Shown here: positions 9,247-17,290 of the stretch, in pieces
How positions within the stretch are numbered: the first letter of the stretch is position 1
Layout: every line of letters starts with the position of its first letter
DNA from: Corynebacterium sp. MSK008
GTDB lineage: Bacteria > Actinomycetota > Actinomycetes > Mycobacteriales > Mycobacteriaceae
Assembly: GCF_030232585.1 (NCBI RefSeq)
Contig: NZ_JASPJX010000002.1
Coordinates: 186,001 to 250,000, forward strand
Direction: 5' to 3'
DNA length: 64,000 bases
Notes under the pieces: generated by a model
Database searches by the model: none
Seen by the model: the letters and a program-made list of their open reading frames with translations, nothing else
What the model was told of the DNA's origin: nothing
Made by a program: the position numbers and the translations under genes

Positions 9247-12072
9247 CTACCGCAGCAGCGCGTCGCGAACGATCTCCGCGAGGTGGGAGGCGCGGGTGTC
9301 AGTTCCTTGTGAGACTTGGGTGCGGCAGGAGAAGCCGTCCGCAAGCACGGGCCCCACGTGCTCGCGCACGCGCGGGAACAGCTCGCGCTCCCCAAGCGCG
9401 AGCGACATCTCGGCGTGACCGTCCTCGAAACCCCAGTTGCCCGCCAAGCCGCAGCAGCCGGTTTCGATCTGTTCCTCGGAGTAACCGAGAGCCTCGAGGA
9501 CCAGGGAAGACTGCTGCGGGTCGCCGAGCGAACGCTCGTGGCAGTGAACCTGGGTGAGCACGCTGCCGGAAGCTGGGTCGATGGCACCTTCGGCGACTAG
9601 CTCCGAGATACGCGGAGAAATGGTCTCCGCAAAGCTGCGAGTTGCGCTGGCGAGGTGGGCGACTTCCGGGTCCTCGGTCTGAGAGGTCGCCTCGTGGTGG
9701 AGCATGACCAGGCAGGACGGCTCGATGGCTACGACGGGCAGGCCCTGATCAAGGTAAGGCTTGAGCACCTGCGCGGAGTGACGGAGAACTCGTCGGGTCA
9801 TGTCCAGCTGGCCGGTGGAGTGCCAGGTTAATCCGCAGCAGACGAACTCCTGCGGGACGATGACCTCGAAGCCGAGGAACTCAAGGACTTCCACGGCGGC
9901 GATGGCCGGGCTGATTTCCAGCTTGTTGTTGAACGAGTCGGGCCACAGGACCACTTTGCCGGCGGAACCGGCAGTGCTAGAACCGGCAACGTTGAAAGCG
10001 CCATCGTGGGAGGGGCGCTTGGCGAACCATTTCTGCAGGCTCTGTGGGGCGAAACTGATCAGGGGGCGTCCTGTGTCTACTCCGCCGACCCGCGCTACCA
10101 CCTTGGAAATGCCGGGTGCGTGCATGGCAAAGTTAACCAACCGGGGAACGCCGGGCAGCTTATGGGCGATGTGGCTGAGCAAGGGTAGCCAGCCCATGAG
10201 GTAGTGAACGCGCGGGCGAACTTTGCCCTGGTAGTGGTTGTTTAGAAACTCGCTCTTGTATGTCGCCATGTCCACGTTCACTGGGCAGTCAGAAGCGCAT
10301 GCCTTACAGGAAAGACACAAATCCAGCGCATCTTCTACATCGTCGCCCTCTACGGTCTCACCGCGGAACAACTCTGAGAGAATGCGGGCGCGGCCGCGCG
10401 TGGAGTGGACTTCGTCCTTGGTGATCTGGAAAGACGGGCACATGGCGCCGTCCATCGAGCGGCAGGCTGACACACCCACGCAACGGTTTACGGCGTTGGT
10501 GAAGCTGCCCCGGTCCTTTGGAAAGAGCTGGACTGGGGTGATCTCGTGGGTACGTTGCGCTGGGTGCATGCGAAGACCGTCGGTGACAGCGTCAGCGAAC
10601 ACCAGCACGCCGGGGTTGAACACGCGTTGCGGATCGAAGGTGAGCTTGAACTTCTCAAAGAGCGCACGCATCTCGGGGCTGTACATCTTGCCTAGCAGCG
10701 CGGAGCGGGCGCGCCCGTCGCCGTGCTCGCCGCTCAGGGAGCCGCCGTGGGAATTGACCAACTCGGCGGCATCATTCATAAAGTTGTGAAACTTGGTTAT
10801 GCCCTCGGTGGTGGTGAAATCGAAGCTGATTCGCACGTGAACGCAGCCCTCACCGAAATGGCCAAACGGGATGCCACGGTAGCCGTAACGGTCCATCAGT
10901 GCGTAGAGCCCGCGCAGGTAGTCAGCCAGGTTCTCCGGCGGAACAGCAGAGTCCTCCCAGTTCGGCCAAGCTTCACCGCCATCCGGCAGGCGGGTCACAA
11001 TGCCTGCGGAGGCCTCGCGGATACGCCACAGGGCGCGGGCCTCCACTGGGTCCGAGACCACCACTGCACCCGTGTGATCCACAGATTGCGTGAGAGCCTC
11101 GCCGACGGCGAGCGCTTCCTCACGGGTTGCGCCGGTGGTTTCGCAGTAGAGCCAACCACCAGCATTGGGTTGGCCGGGCAGGTTCTCGCCAGCGTTGGAC
11201 ATGCCGTTTTTGGAGCGCAGCGCGTCGAGAAGGTCACCGCCCATACCCTCGATGGTTGCCACCCCCGGTTGGCGCAGCTTCGGGGCCGCGGCTGCGGCTG
11301 CGAAAACGTCCTGAAAGCTCAGCACAGTCAGTGCTTTCGCCTTGGGCAAGTCCACCAGCTGCACCTTCATCTCTGTGATGATGCCCAGGGTGCCTTCACT
11401 GCCCGCGATCGTCTTTGCCATGTCCGTCCCCAGGAAGTGCAGCCCGTAGCCTGACACCTGGCGGGGGAACCGCCCGAGCTCGCCGTGGATCAAGTCGTGG
11501 TTGTCTGCGTATAGGAGCTTGAGCGCGGCCTCGAGGTCGGGGTCGGAGCAGGAGTGAGATGTGAAAGTGACAAGGCGGCCGTCTGCAAGCAGAAGCTCCA
11601 CCTCCAACAGGTTGCTCGCAGATGTGCCGTAGGCCACGGAATGCGAGCCGCAGGCGTTGTTGGCCACCATCCCGCCGATGGTGCAACGGGAGTGCGTTGA
11701 GGGATCCGGCCCGTAGGTGAGACCGAACTCGGCTGCTGCCGCGCGCAGATCGTCGCAGATCACACCTGGTTGAACCGTGGCTGTTTTCGCCACCGGGTCG
11801 ATCGAGAGGATGCGGTTGAAATGCCGCGAGGTGTCAATAATCAGGCCATCACCAATCGCATTGCCGGCGACGGAGGAACCGCCGCCGCGGCCAACGACCG
11901 GCCAGCCGCGCTCGCGGGCGTACTTGAGACCTTCGACGATGTCTTCTTTCGTTTCCGGCTCGAGTACAGCTGCGGGGACACGCCGGAAAAGAGATGCATC
12001 CGAGCTGTATGCGGCACGAGTAGGCATGTCCTTGCGCAATTTAAATGCGATGGGGCTTGTGGCTTGTGACAT
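9247..12072 (-). CDS. FAD and Fe-S 2-hydroxyacid dehydrogenase (YdiJ/Dld-like)
   Basis: 941 residues from the ATG at 12072; a TTG two codons upstream is less likely. The N-terminal half is a PCMH-type FAD domain (VVGRGGGSSVAG near residue 60, CTIGGMVANNACG near 130). The C-terminal half is an iron-sulfur module with CLSCKACASDCPVN, an earlier cysteine pair at CRSM/AMCPS, and two CCG motifs (CCGLTWHS, CCGLAGNWG). This architecture matches YdiJ-type oxidation of D-lactate, D-2-hydroxyglutarate or similar 2-hydroxyacids with electrons passed to quinone. The substrate cannot be read from sequence. It is divergent from a GntR regulator with 11 bp between start codons, and near a TRAP permease that may import the substrate. 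Confidence 0.85.
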   Translation of the reverse strand: MSQATSPIAFKLRKDMPTRAAYSSDASLFRRVPAAVLEPETKEDIVEGLKYARERGWPVVGRGGGSSVAGNAIGDGLIIDTSRHFNRILSIDPVAKTATVQPGVICDDLRAAAAEFGLTYGPDPSTHSRCTIGGMVANNACGSHSVAYGTSASNLLEVELLLADGRLVTFTSHSCSDPDLEAALKLLYADNHDLIHGELGRFPRQVSGYGLHFLGTDMAKTIAGSEGTLGIITEMKVQLVDLPKAKALTVLSFQDVFAAAAAAPKLRQPGVATIEGMGGDLLDALRSKNGMSNAGENLPGQPNAGGWLYCETTGATREEALAVGEALTQSVDHTGAVVVSDPVEARALWRIREASAGIVTRLPDGGEAWPNWEDSAVPPENLADYLRGLYALMDRYGYRGIPFGHFGEGCVHVRISFDFTTTEGITKFHNFMNDAAELVNSHGGSLSGEHGDGRARSALLGKMYSPEMRALFEKFKLTFDPQRVFNPGVLVFADAVTDGLRMHPAQRTHEITPVQLFPKDRGSFTNAVNRCVGVSACRSMDGAMCPSFQITKDEVHSTRGRARILSELFRGETVEGDDVEDALDLCLSCKACASDCPVNVDMATYKSEFLNNHYQGKVRPRVHYLMGWLPLLSHIAHKLPGVPRLVNFAMHAPGISKVVARVGGVDTGRPLISFAPQSLQKWFAKRPSHDGAFNVAGSSTAGSAGKVVLWPDSFNNKLEISPAIAAVEVLEFLGFEVIVPQEFVCCGLTWHSTGQLDMTRRVLRHSAQVLKPYLDQGLPVVAIEPSCLVMLHHEATSQTEDPEVAHLASATRSFAETISPRISELVAEGAIDPASGSVLTQVHCHERSLGDPQQSSLVLEALGYSEEQIETGCCGLAGNWGFEDGHAEMSLALGERELFPRVREHVGPVLADGFSCRTQVSQGTDTRASHLAEIVRDALLR

Positions 12073-12077
12073 GATCA
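12066..12077. promoter_or_regulatory. Possible GntR operator in the 11-bp divergent gap
   Basis: GTGACATGATCA overlaps the dehydrogenase start and shares 8 of 12 bases with the perfect palindrome GTAACATGTTAC at 14558 in front of the TRAP permease. Binding here by the regulator encoded at 12084 would control both divergent genes. This is inference from similarity and position only. Confidence 0.35.
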
Positions 12078-12083
12078 ATCCTT

Positions 12084-12794
12084 ATGACGAAAATGGCGGA
12101 CACCGTGGTGGAGTATGTACGCGAAAGCGTGTTTTCCGGCGCCATGGTGCCCGGCGAATGGTACAGCGTTATCCAACTTGCTGAAGAGCTCGGCGTTTCC
12201 CGCTCCCCTGTCCGCGAGGCGCTGCTGCGTCTGGAGGAAGCAGGGCTGGTCCAATTCACCAAGAACCGTGGTTTCCAGGTGATTCAGACTGGCCCCGCGG
12301 ACGTGGCGGAGATCTTTGCGGTGCGTTTGGGAATTGAGCCCGCGGCCGCTTATCGCGCGGCACAATGGCGCAGCGAAGAACAGCTTTTGCTTATCGACGC
12401 TTGCGTTGGTGCCATGCACCGTCTCGCCCTCGATGGGGATGAGGACGCGTTCTTCGCTAATGATCGTGAGCTGCACGCCCTCATTTTGGAGATGGGCAAT
12501 GCCCACCGCGGTGTCGACGTGATTGAAAACCTGCGTACGATCACCCGCATGCTTGGCCACAGCACGGCTGGTAAAACTCGCACCCTGCTGGACATCCTGG
12601 CTGAGCACGAGCCTGTGCTGGAGGCGATTCGATCCGGTGACGCGGCCGCGGCGCGCGAAGCGATGCGCAAACACCTCACCACAACGGGACTTCTGCTGCT
12701 GCATCAGGCGTGGGATGCCGATGCGGCGGCAAATGTAGCGCCTGACTCTGAAGCGGTGGCGGCCTATTGGGAAAAACATGTGGGTGGTCTCTAG
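12084..12794 (+). CDS. GntR/FadR-family regulator with FCD domain
   Basis: 236 residues. A winged helix-turn-helix lies at residues about 10-70 (QLAEELGVSRSPVREALLRL and GLVQFTKNRGFQV). An FCD-type all-helical effector domain follows, with histidines in ELHALILEM, LGHSTAG and AEHEPVLEAI suitable for metal and carboxylate binding. FCD regulators usually sense organic acids and repress the neighbouring pathway. The start is 11 bp from the divergent dehydrogenase start, so at least one transcript is probably leaderless; an alternative ATG lies three codons in. Probable targets are the dehydrogenase and the TRAP genes. It converges with the small membrane gene 6 bp downstream. Confidence 0.85.
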   Translation: MTKMADTVVEYVRESVFSGAMVPGEWYSVIQLAEELGVSRSPVREALLRLEEAGLVQFTKNRGFQVIQTGPADVAEIFAVRLGIEPAAAYRAAQWRSEEQLLLIDACVGAMHRLALDGDEDAFFANDRELHALILEMGNAHRGVDVIENLRTITRMLGHSTAGKTRTLLDILAEHEPVLEAIRSGDAAAAREAMRKHLTTTGLLLLHQAWDADAAANVAPDSEAVAAYWEKHVGGL

Positions 12795-12800
12795 CGGGAT

Positions 12801-13145
12801 TCAACGCTCGGGGGAGTTCTTGCGGCGCCGTTGATTCCAAGCGCGTTTTACATCGCCCTCGACTTGCTCACGGTGCTGTTCGTTGGCGTCACGCTCGGCT
12901 TGGACGTGGCGCTTTCGCGCCGCGCGGGCTTCCGGGCTGTAACTCAGCACAAACGCACTCAATGCGCAAAGGGTTGCACATCCGAATACCCAGGGTGCGA
13001 TGGTCTTTTTCGCATTGGTGATCTGCTCCCCGTCCAGGGTGATAAGGCCAACGGTCTGTATCAGCACGACGAAAAGGCCGCCCACGAGGAACAAGGTAAG
13101 AAAGATGAGGAAGAGCGCTTTAAACAGTTTGAAAAATGGGTTCAT
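12801..13145 (-). CDS. Small membrane protein next to TRAP permease
   Basis: 114 residues with two hydrophobic helices (about 7-32 and 48-68) and a long basic, charged cytoplasmic tail (RKRHVQAERDANEQ and onward). It starts 3 bp after the stop of the TRAP permease gene in the same direction, so the two are probably co-translated. It sits where a DctQ small subunit would be encoded, but DctQ normally has four helices. It may be a reduced or alternative subunit, or an unrelated membrane protein. Confidence 0.65.
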   Translation of the reverse strand: MNPFFKLFKALFLIFLTLFLVGGLFVVLIQTVGLITLDGEQITNAKKTIAPWVFGCATLCALSAFVLSYSPEARAARKRHVQAERDANEQHREQVEGDVKRAWNQRRRKNSPER

Positions 13146-13148
13146 TGC

Positions 13149-14504
13149 TTACCCTCCAGCGGGGACTAAGACCGGCAGTATGCCCATGCCTATCAACCAA
13201 GCGAGCAGGATCATGGGAAGGACGAAATAGACAATGAGCGGTACAAACATTTTGGTGGGGTTCGCATCTGCCATCGCGGCGGAGAGGTAGATCGGTGCTC
13301 CGACCGGTGGGGATGCTCCCTCGGTGGAAGTGCAGAGCAGTACGGCGACGATGGCCACGGTCGGGTCAACGCCCACAGAGCTCAGCGCGGCAACTGCGGG
13401 GGCACCGATTGCGGCGGCCGTTGCCGTGGAAGACAACGGTGTAGCCACGATGACGGCGAGCACGCCCACGATGATGAGCATTGCCCACTTGGGCAAATTC
13501 ATCGCATCAAGCGTGGAGGACAATTGATCGCCAACGCCGAGCTCCTCCATAATCGCTGCCGCTGCAAGCGCTGCGAAGAGGGAAATGCCCACGGTGGCGA
13601 AGCTGGGCAGGTCCTTTTCCAGCTGTGCGCGGAACTGTTGCCGGTTGTTGAGGATCCTGCCGAAGCCCTCAATCAAGGCGATCAGCGTGATTAGAACCGG
13701 GACCCACACGATGATGGAAATGGCCTTGATGCCGTCTTCCCCAACACCCGTAGAGTCCTTTAACCAATTAGCCAGCGGGCCGATGGTGATGAGCACCGGG
13801 ATTAGGATGCCCATGAAAATGGAAGGCGACCGCCACCCCTGCGACCACGCCTGCTTGAATGGCACGATCTGATCCTTAGGAGTTTTGGGGATGTTGTCTT
13901 TCTTGGTCCACCACCAAACCACGGCAAGACGGTAGAGCACCGCGTAAGCGCCAGCGCATGCCAGCGCTACGTAGACCTGGCTTGCGGAAGACGCTGCCGC
14001 TGCCGGCATGGCCAGAATGATGAACATGGTGGAGTTCGGCGGCAGTGATACGCCGAGACCGGAGTTGCCGGCGACGAGAGTGGCCGACCGGTTAGAGGAA
14101 AATCCGGTGTTTTTCATCCACGGGATGGTCACGGAACCCACGGTCGCGGAATTGCCCGCCGTGGAACCGGCGATCAGCCCCATCATGGCCGAGGCCAGGG
14201 TGGAAACGTAACCTGCGCCTCCGCGGAGCCTGCCGAAGATCGAGTTCAAGATGGTGATCAGCTTGTCAATCAGCCCGGTCGCCTGGACGATGATGCCCAT
14301 AAAGACGAAGGCCATGCCGGCGAAGGTCACCTCGGAAGTGATCGCCGTTGTGATGCCGTGCCAGAGCAGCCGGGGAGCGTCTGCTCCGCCTACGAGCGCA
14401 ACGCCGACTAGGCCTACCAGCAGCGCCTCAGCGATGTCGCGTTTCAGTATGACGTTCACCAGGATTGTGATCGCGATGAAGACGACCAGTGCGAGGATTC
14501 CCAT
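13149..14504 (-). CDS. TRAP-type large permease (DctM-like)
   Basis: 451 residues, almost entirely hydrophobic, with about 11-12 predicted helices. The repeated re-entrant signatures of DctM are visible: AGSTAGNSATVGSVTIPWM with LGVSLPPNSTMFII in the first half, and STATAAAIGAPA with EGASPPVGAPIYL in the second. Such permeases import carboxylates using a sodium or proton gradient, normally with a DctP binding protein. No DctP gene is visible nearby. With the adjacent 2-hydroxyacid dehydrogenase and GntR regulator it probably forms a small uptake-and-oxidation locus. Confidence 0.75.
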   Translation of the reverse strand: MGILALVVFIAITILVNVILKRDIAEALLVGLVGVALVGGADAPRLLWHGITTAITSEVTFAGMAFVFMGIIVQATGLIDKLITILNSIFGRLRGGAGYVSTLASAMMGLIAGSTAGNSATVGSVTIPWMKNTGFSSNRSATLVAGNSGLGVSLPPNSTMFIILAMPAAAASSASQVYVALACAGAYAVLYRLAVVWWWTKKDNIPKTPKDQIVPFKQAWSQGWRSPSIFMGILIPVLITIGPLANWLKDSTGVGEDGIKAISIIVWVPVLITLIALIEGFGRILNNRQQFRAQLEKDLPSFATVGISLFAALAAAAIMEELGVGDQLSSTLDAMNLPKWAMLIIVGVLAVIVATPLSSTATAAAIGAPAVAALSSVGVDPTVAIVAVLLCTSTEGASPPVGAPIYLSAAMADANPTKMFVPLIVYFVLPMILLAWLIGMGILPVLVPAGG

Positions 14505-14557
14505 GTGTCACCCCTTTCAAGCGGATATGAATGGTGATGCACAGCACATTACACCGA

Positions 14558-14569
14558 GTAACATGTTAC
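14558..14569. promoter_or_regulatory. Palindromic operator candidate upstream of TRAP permease
   Basis: GTAACATGTTAC is a perfect 12-bp palindrome, 53 bp before the TRAP start codon on its 5' side. A related sequence occurs in the dld/gntR gap at 12066. It is a plausible site for the GntR-family regulator encoded at 12084. Confidence 0.5.
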
Positions 14570-14734
14570 GCGGGACGTTTTGGGGTGCAGAGTTCCCAAA
14601 AGGAGCAAAATCTCCCCCGGCCAGGGTGATGCAACAGACCCGCTCCAACGGTGATGTGAGCAAGCTGGAGACCGCGAACAAGGCCATCGATCTGACTCCG
14701 AAAATGGATGGACAGCCGCGGCGAGGAGCCGCTT

Positions 14735-14960
14735 GTGGAGGTCGAAGGGATCGGCACGTTCGTGCGCGCCAAAACGTAAAGAGCTGCGGCTGACGCAGCT
14801 CGAGGTCGCGGAGCTCGCTGATGTGTCAGACCGGTTCCTTAGAGAGCTGGAGCATGGTAAGCCGACGGCCGAGATTGGCAAGGTGATCGACGTTCTTGCC
14901 GTCCTCGGGTACGACCTAGAACCCGTCGTGCATAGAGCTGACGAGTTGGGGCGATTTTGA
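14735..14960 (+). pseudogene. HipB/Y4mF-like HTH with frameshift (copy 2)
   Basis: From GTG 14735 the frame reads VEVEGIGTFVRAK and then hits a stop. The rest, RKELRLTQLEVAELADV through GKPTAEIGKV and LGYDLEPVV to a stop at 14960, continues in another frame. Against copy 1 there is one extra A in the AAAA run near 14770. Without it the product would be a normal HipB-type antitoxin or repressor of about 74 residues. A TTG start at 14733 gives the HTH an altered N-terminus, so some function is not excluded. No hipA partner is present. Confidence 0.7.
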
Positions 14961-14972
14961 GCGTCAACCCTC

Positions 14973-15028
14973 ACGGACTCCGCATTGCGGACAACTGGGT
15001 GCGCACCAACTGTTTGGGGTTGGCAACC
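14973..15028 (+). repeat. Dispersed hairpin repeat, full-length copy
   Basis: CACGGACTCCGCATTGCGG, then ACAACTGGGT and ACCAACTGTTTGG. It is nearly identical to the copy at 8683 and part of the longer duplicated stretch. It lies 13 bp behind the HTH remnant. Confidence 0.6.
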
Positions 15029-15118
15029 TTTGGCGCGTCGATAGGCGGATGTCCACTGAAATGAGCACGTGAGGGGCTGTGCTCGCGCCGGATGCGACGT
15101 AGGCTGCCGGGCATGGGG

Positions 15119-15925
15119 ATGAAAACTTGGAAAATTGGGGCCAAGGCGGCGGGAACGCACGTTGGGGGCCGGGTAATTGTTGCGAACCGTTTCGGTGAGA
15201 TTGACGCTTCTGGGCGGGAGCTTGGGCAAGCGGTTGTTGCCGGACTGAATCGGGCAGCCAGAAAGTGTCGGACGGTCAGTATGAAGCAGCCGGAAGCAGG
15301 TGAGGTGGCTGAGCACCTCGCAGGCATTGCCTTGATGGCTGGCTTGCCGCTGCTGCTGATGCGGCAAGCGACAACCATCGAATCAGCGGGTTCGGCGGCC
15401 AGGTTGATGGTGGAGATCAGCGGGGAGGCGCTCGCGCAGGAACCGCGGTTTGCAGGTGTATACGGGCTAGCGATCTCCGCCCGGGAATGCGCCGACGCCG
15501 GCCGTCTGGACATGATGGGGCCGCTTTGCGACACCATCTCCAGCGTGTTGCCGAAACCTCTCTCCCACGCAGGCGAAGCGGATCGCGCGATGCGGGTGGA
15601 AATCCGGGAGGTTGAGTTCCCAGAACCTAGCGCTGAATTGGCTGGCGACGGCCTGGCGGAGATGGGCCTGAACTACAAATGCAGCGAGGTGGATGGCGGC
15701 GAAATCGGTAAAGACTCCGGCTCAGCGTACTTCCCGCTGCCGCTGTTCGCGCCGGGGACGGCGGAACCGCGCGTGGTTATGGAGATGTGGGTCGATGGCC
15801 TGCAATTGATCGTGGACCTGGAGGCGAAGCTCGCGGGATACGGTGCCCTTCGGGACATGGTGTATGCCGTGGAGGAGGTAGTAGACCGGCACCGGTTCAG
15901 CAGTTGGGGGACGCGGCCCGCGTAG
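15119..15925 (+). CDS. Unknown protein following HipB-like HTH (MKTWKIG family)
   Basis: 268 residues beginning MKTWKIGAKAAGTHVGG. I chose ATG 15119 because the similarity to copy 1 starts exactly there; the open frame extends further upstream. It has no signal peptide and no clear membrane helix. Composition is acidic, with Ala/Gly-rich stretches such as EVAEHLAGIALMAGLPLLL, a mid-region FPEPSAELAGDGLAEMGL, and a C-terminal VDLEAKL and ALRDMVYAVEEVVDRH. I recognise no catalytic motif. It lies behind a HipB-like HTH and is duplicated in degraded form at 8829, so it travels with that HTH. A Fic gene follows 191 bp downstream. Confidence 0.55.
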   Translation: MKTWKIGAKAAGTHVGGRVIVANRFGEIDASGRELGQAVVAGLNRAARKCRTVSMKQPEAGEVAEHLAGIALMAGLPLLLMRQATTIESAGSAARLMVEISGEALAQEPRFAGVYGLAISARECADAGRLDMMGPLCDTISSVLPKPLSHAGEADRAMRVEIREVEFPEPSAELAGDGLAEMGLNYKCSEVDGGEIGKDSGSAYFPLPLFAPGTAEPRVVMEMWVDGLQLIVDLEAKLAGYGALRDMVYAVEEVVDRHRFSSWGTRPA

Positions 15926-16116
15926 CTCATCTCGGGCGAGCGGGGGCTTACGCGGGAATCCGCCGAGCTGGTCGGGGCAGCGCTTGGTACCTCGGCAGAG
16001 CTGTGGCTCAATCTGCAGGACACGTACTGGGAGTGGGAGCGCTTTAGCCGTCGATAAGTTTGGCGTTCCTGAGCAATCACCAAAGATATCGGCGTAAGTT
16101 TGGTAGTCTCCCTCGT

Positions 16117-17286
16117 ATGAACTGGCCGCGGGTGGAAACTGAGACGCTCCCGTGGTCGCCCGCGCCCGATACGTACCCGCGGCGGGCGGCGAAGAGGATG
16201 CCGCGCGAGTATGAGGCCGCAGTGGTCCCGAAGATTGCGAATCAGCAGCTCAGGCTCAGCGAAGAAACTCGTGCGCTGGTGGAAAAGGCCACGGTCGCGG
16301 CCGTGCGGTTCGATACGACGGACGCGCACCGGGTCGTGCCGTTTACCCCGCTGCTGCTTCGCAGTGAGTCGGCCGCGTCTAGTCGCATTGAGCAGCTCAC
16401 GTCGGCGGCTCGCAAGGTGCTGGAGGCGGAGGTCACTGGCCGCGGGCGGGGAAATGCGGCGCTGATTGCGGCGAACACTCGTCAGATGGAGGCCGCGGTG
16501 GAGCGGGCCCGCGCGAGCGTGGATGGCATCGTGGAGATGCACCGGATCCTGCTTACGGATTCCGCTCCAGAGATCGCGGGCGTGCTGCGTAACGCTCAGG
16601 TGTGGATCGGCGGCAGCGACTACTCCCCCGCCGGGGCGATGTTCGTGCCGCCCCACCAGCGCCATCTTGGGAAGCTGATGGAGGATCTTGGCGAGTTCAT
16701 GGCGCGCGATGACCTCCCGGTGCTCGCCCAGGCGGCGATCGCGCACGCGCAGTTTGAGACGATCCACCCGTTCGCCGACGGCAACGGCCGCACGGGCCGC
16801 GCGCTTGTACATGTGGTGTTGCGGGAGCGCAGCTTGACGACGAGCTCCGCCCTCCCCCTGTCCGCCAGCCTGCTCACCGACACAGCTGGGCATTTCGCCG
16901 CGCTCGATGCCTACCGCGGCGGCGATGTCGACCGGATCGTGCAGCTGTTCGCCCGCGCCGCCATCGATGCCGCCGAGCGCGGGTCCTGGCTGGCAGCGGA
17001 GCTTGGTGGCGTGCGTGCGGAGTGGAACGAGCAGCTCACAGCCCGCGCCGACGCGCTGGCCTGGCGGGTGCTCGACCTGCTGCTGCAACGGCCCGTGTTG
17101 ACCACTGCTGCGGTGTCCGCGGAGTTTGGCGTGTCAGCGGAGACGGCCCGCAACGCCCTGGAGCGGCTGGAGGTTGACGGCATCGTCATCTCCGCGCAGC
17201 TGGATAAACGCCAGCGCGGGTGGCGTTCCCCCGACGTGCTCGCGTTGCTCGACGAGTTCGCCGAGGCCTCCGGCCGCCGCGGCTGA
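16117..17286 (+). CDS. Fic domain protein with C-terminal winged helix
   Basis: 389 residues from ATG 16117, with a possible -10 TAGTCT at 16104-16109 giving a near-leaderless transcript. The Fic active site HPFADGNGRTGR is complete (catalytic His near residue 217). SSRIEQ at residues 88-93 sits where class II Fic proteins carry the inhibitory (S/T)xxxE(G/N) motif; the Glu is kept but Gln replaces Gly/Asn. The flap region is near SDYSPAGAMFVPP. The C-terminus has a winged-helix-like segment (VLTTAAVSAEFGVSAETARNAL). Expected activity is AMP transfer to a hydroxyl side chain, or its reversal, held in check by the N-terminal Glu. The target is unknown. It is convergent with the CAP gene 4 bp away. 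Confidence 0.85.
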   Translation: MNWPRVETETLPWSPAPDTYPRRAAKRMPREYEAAVVPKIANQQLRLSEETRALVEKATVAAVRFDTTDAHRVVPFTPLLLRSESAASSRIEQLTSAARKVLEAEVTGRGRGNAALIAANTRQMEAAVERARASVDGIVEMHRILLTDSAPEIAGVLRNAQVWIGGSDYSPAGAMFVPPHQRHLGKLMEDLGEFMARDDLPVLAQAAIAHAQFETIHPFADGNGRTGRALVHVVLRERSLTTSSALPLSASLLTDTAGHFAALDAYRGGDVDRIVQLFARAAIDAAERGSWLAAELGGVRAEWNEQLTARADALAWRVLDLLLQRPVLTTAAVSAEFGVSAETARNALERLEVDGIVISAQLDKRQRGWRSPDVLALLDEFAEASGRRG

Positions 17287-17290
17287 GCCG

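Noticed and set aside
14961..15118. hipA toxin gene after the HipB-like HTH
   Set aside because: No frame with HipA kinase motifs is present; the following gene is a different unknown protein and the intervening DNA is repeat.
15673..17088. 471-residue minus-strand frame opposite the Fic gene
   Set aside because: The plus strand encodes an intact Fic active site; the reverse frame has no recognisable domain.
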